Assembly: GCA_012511845.1 (NCBI GenBank)
Contig: JAAZFF010000009.1
Coordinates: 1-6,663 of the forward strand
Direction: 5' to 3'
From: Lentisphaerota bacterium
Lineage (GTDB): Bacteria; Verrucomicrobiota; Kiritimatiellia; RFP12; UBA3636
DNA length: 6,663 nucleotides
This document shows, piece by piece, positions 5,056 through 6,663 of this stretch. Both the position numbers and the translations under genes were made by a program. Within the stretch, counting starts at the first letter, position 1, and every line of letters starts with the position of its first letter. The notes under the pieces were generated by a model. The model saw only the letters and a program-made list of their open reading frames with translations, was not told where the DNA came from and searched no databases.

Positions 5056-6663
5056 ATGAAGGATACCGTATCAGTCAGCACGCAAATAGGTGAGCAGACA
5101 TTAACTATTGAGACAGGGCTTTTGGCGCGTCAGGCAGCTGGAGCAGTTGTGGTGAGGTATGGAGACACTATGGTGTTTTCTGCCGTTACAGTCGCAGATC
5201 CCCGGGAGGGGATAGATTATTTTCCACTGCAAGTGGAATATCGCGAGAAATATTATGCCGGAGGACGTTTCCCCGGCGGATATTTTAAAAGGGAAGCACG
5301 CCCGAGTGAAAAGGAAATACTGACAGCACGTCTTACAGACCGCCCAATCCGGCCCCTGTTTCCTGATGGATACCGGAATGACGTTCAAGTAAACAATACC
5401 TTGTTTTCAACAGATGCCGTAATTGATCCAGATTTTTTAAGTGTTGTTGCTGCTTCAGCCGCACTCCATATTTCTGAAATTCCATTCATGGGACCCATAG
5501 CTGCGGTGCGAGTCGGTCGCGTTGATGGCGAGTTTGTTATAAATCCCACTAACGAACAGCGCGAAAAAGGAGATCTCGACCTGCTATATAGCGGCACATC
5601 AGAGCGTTTCCTGATGATGGAAGGCGGCGCTGATGAAATTCCGGAAGAAGATTTTCTTGCTGCCATGAAGTTCGGGCATGACTTTGTGGTGAAGATTATT
5701 GAGTTGCAGGCAGAGTTGAGAAGCAAGCTTGGATTGCCGGTCAAAGAAATTGTTGATGGTGATCCCTGCGATATGTCATTGCTTGATGCGGCTAGAAGTA
5801 TCGGAGCCGAAAAACTGTCTGAAATTCTGCTTATTAAAGGCAAAATTGAACGGCAAACAGCTGTGTCTGAACTTAAGGATTCCCTTAAAGAAGAACTTGC
5901 TGCCCAATTCCCGGATATGACACCGGAGGATTTTAGGGCGATGTTCGATGTGTTCGAAATCGAGACCGTTCGCAACAATGTGCTGAACAACGGGAAGCGA
6001 CCTGATGGACGCGCATTTGATCAGGTACGCTCTCTTGCTGCACAGGTTGGCATAATTCCACGTGCTCACGGCTCAGCCGTATTTGCCCGCGGCGAAACAC
6101 AATCTTTAGGCGTGGTAACACTTGGCACCATGACAGACGCACAGGAGCTTGATGCCTTGACAGGTGGACCGTCCGAGAAAAAATTTATGCTCCATTATAA
6201 CTTTCCTCCATACAGTGTCGGGGAAGTTGGGCGCCTTGGTTCCACTGGAAGGAGAGAGATAGGTCATGGTGCGCTTGCAGAGCGTGCGCTGCTTCCTGTT
6301 ATACCGGAGGATTATAATTATACAATCCGTGTAGTATCTGAAATTACCGATTCCAACGGCTCTTCTTCCATGGCGTCGATATGTGTTGGAACTCTCGCAC
6401 TGATGGATGCCGGAGTACCCATCAAGACGCCGGTTGCAGGAATTTCATGCGGGCTTTTCACATCGCCGGACATGGAAAAACAGGTAATGATTACAGATAT
6501 TCTGGGTACGGAAGACCACTGCGGAGATATGGACTTCAAGGTAGGTGGTACTCGAAAGGGAATTACCGGTTTTCAGGTCGATTTGAAAATACGCGGACTT
6601 ACGTGGGATATCGTTGAACAGGCACTTGAACGCACCCGGGTTGCACGTCATGAAATACTCGAC
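5056..6663 (+). CDS. pnp: Polynucleotide phosphorylase (PNPase), 3'-truncated by window edge
   Basis: PNPase is a trimeric 3'-5' exoribonuclease that uses phosphate to release nucleoside diphosphates, and can also add tails; it often works in the RNA degradosome. The frame is open from ATG 5056 to the last base, giving 536 of the usual 700 or so residues. Visible parts are the first RNase PH-like core (about 1-145) with GGRFPGGYFKRE (69-80) and PSEKEILTARLTDRPIRPLF, the connecting all-alpha domain, and the second, catalytic RNase PH-like core from about 310. In that core, KRPDGR, GSTGRREIGHGALAERAL and the phosphate-binding NGSSS (434-438) are all intact. The catalytic cluster is in EDHCGDMDFK: Asp487, Asp493 and Lys495 match E. 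coli D486, D492 and K494. The Cys in this motif occupies a position that is often Leu or Phe and is unlikely to matter. The C-terminal KH and S1 RNA-binding domains lie beyond the window. The start is supported by a strong AGGAG site. It follows rpsO by 197 bases. Confidence 0.97.
   Translation, partial: MKDTVSVSTQIGEQTLTIETGLLARQAAGAVVVRYGDTMVFSAVTVADPREGIDYFPLQVEYREKYYAGGRFPGGYFKREARPSEKEILTARLTDRPIRPLFPDGYRNDVQVNNTLFSTDAVIDPDFLSVVAASAALHISEIPFMGPIAAVRVGRVDGEFVINPTNEQREKGDLDLLYSGTSERFLMMEGGADEIPEEDFLAAMKFGHDFVVKIIELQAELRSKLGLPVKEIVDGDPCDMSLLDAARSIGAEKLSEILLIKGKIERQTAVSELKDSLKEELAAQFPDMTPEDFRAMFDVFEIETVRNNVLNNGKRPDGRAFDQVRSLAAQVGIIPRAHGSAVFARGETQSLGVVTLGTMTDAQELDALTGGPSEKKFMLHYNFPPYSVGEVGRLGSTGRREIGHGALAERALLPVIPEDYNYTIRVVSEITDSNGSSSMASICVGTLALMDAGVPIKTPVAGISCGLFTSPDMEKQVMITDILGTEDHCGDMDFKVGGTRKGITGFQVDLKIRGLTWDIVEQALERTRVARHEILD

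Noticed and set aside
5385..5990. 201-residue open frame on the minus strand opposite pnp
   Set aside because: It lies wholly antisense to the strongly conserved pnp coding sequence, has a Ser-rich low-complexity composition typical of reverse-complement frames, and shows no recognisable domain.

Overview
This 6.7 kb window looks like an ordinary, densely packed chromosomal segment of a Gram-negative bacterium. Every gene is on the + strand. The evidence for an outer membrane is a YidC with a large periplasmic domain next to an MsbA-type lipid flippase and an LpxL-type acyl-ACP-dependent acyltransferase. The translation style (TTG/ATG starts, mostly recognisable Shine-Dalgarno sites) and protein sequences would fit the Planctomycetes-Verrucomicrobia-Lentisphaerae group. 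That placement is a guess from general sequence character, not a demonstrated assignment.

Layout from left to right: (1) the 3' three quarters or so of yidC, the inner-membrane protein insertase, running in from the left edge; (2) an MsbA-like ABC exporter 40 bases later, with an unusually long acidic periplasmic loop; (3) a membrane-associated HX4E acyltransferase of the lipid A late-acyltransferase family, 42 bases after the exporter. These three form a probable envelope-biogenesis operon: YidC inserts membrane proteins, the acyltransferase adds acyl chains to lipid A or a related lipid, and the exporter flips the finished lipid across the inner membrane. (4) After a 133-base AT-rich gap with good sigma70-type promoter candidates comes rpsO (ribosomal protein S15). 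(5) A 197-base spacer with two or more stem-loops and a consensus -10 box leads to pnp (polynucleotide phosphorylase), which runs off the right edge. rpsO-pnp is a classical conserved pair that links translation and RNA decay.

There is no sign of mobile elements, CRISPR, tRNA or rRNA genes, or horizontally acquired cargo, and no non-coding stretch exceeds 300 bases. I did not find a new biological system. The items most worth a second look are a 14-bp terminator-like hairpin, preceded by a second hairpin, inside the 5' end of the acyltransferase gene; the acidic loop insertion in the exporter; and the structured leader between rpsO and pnp.
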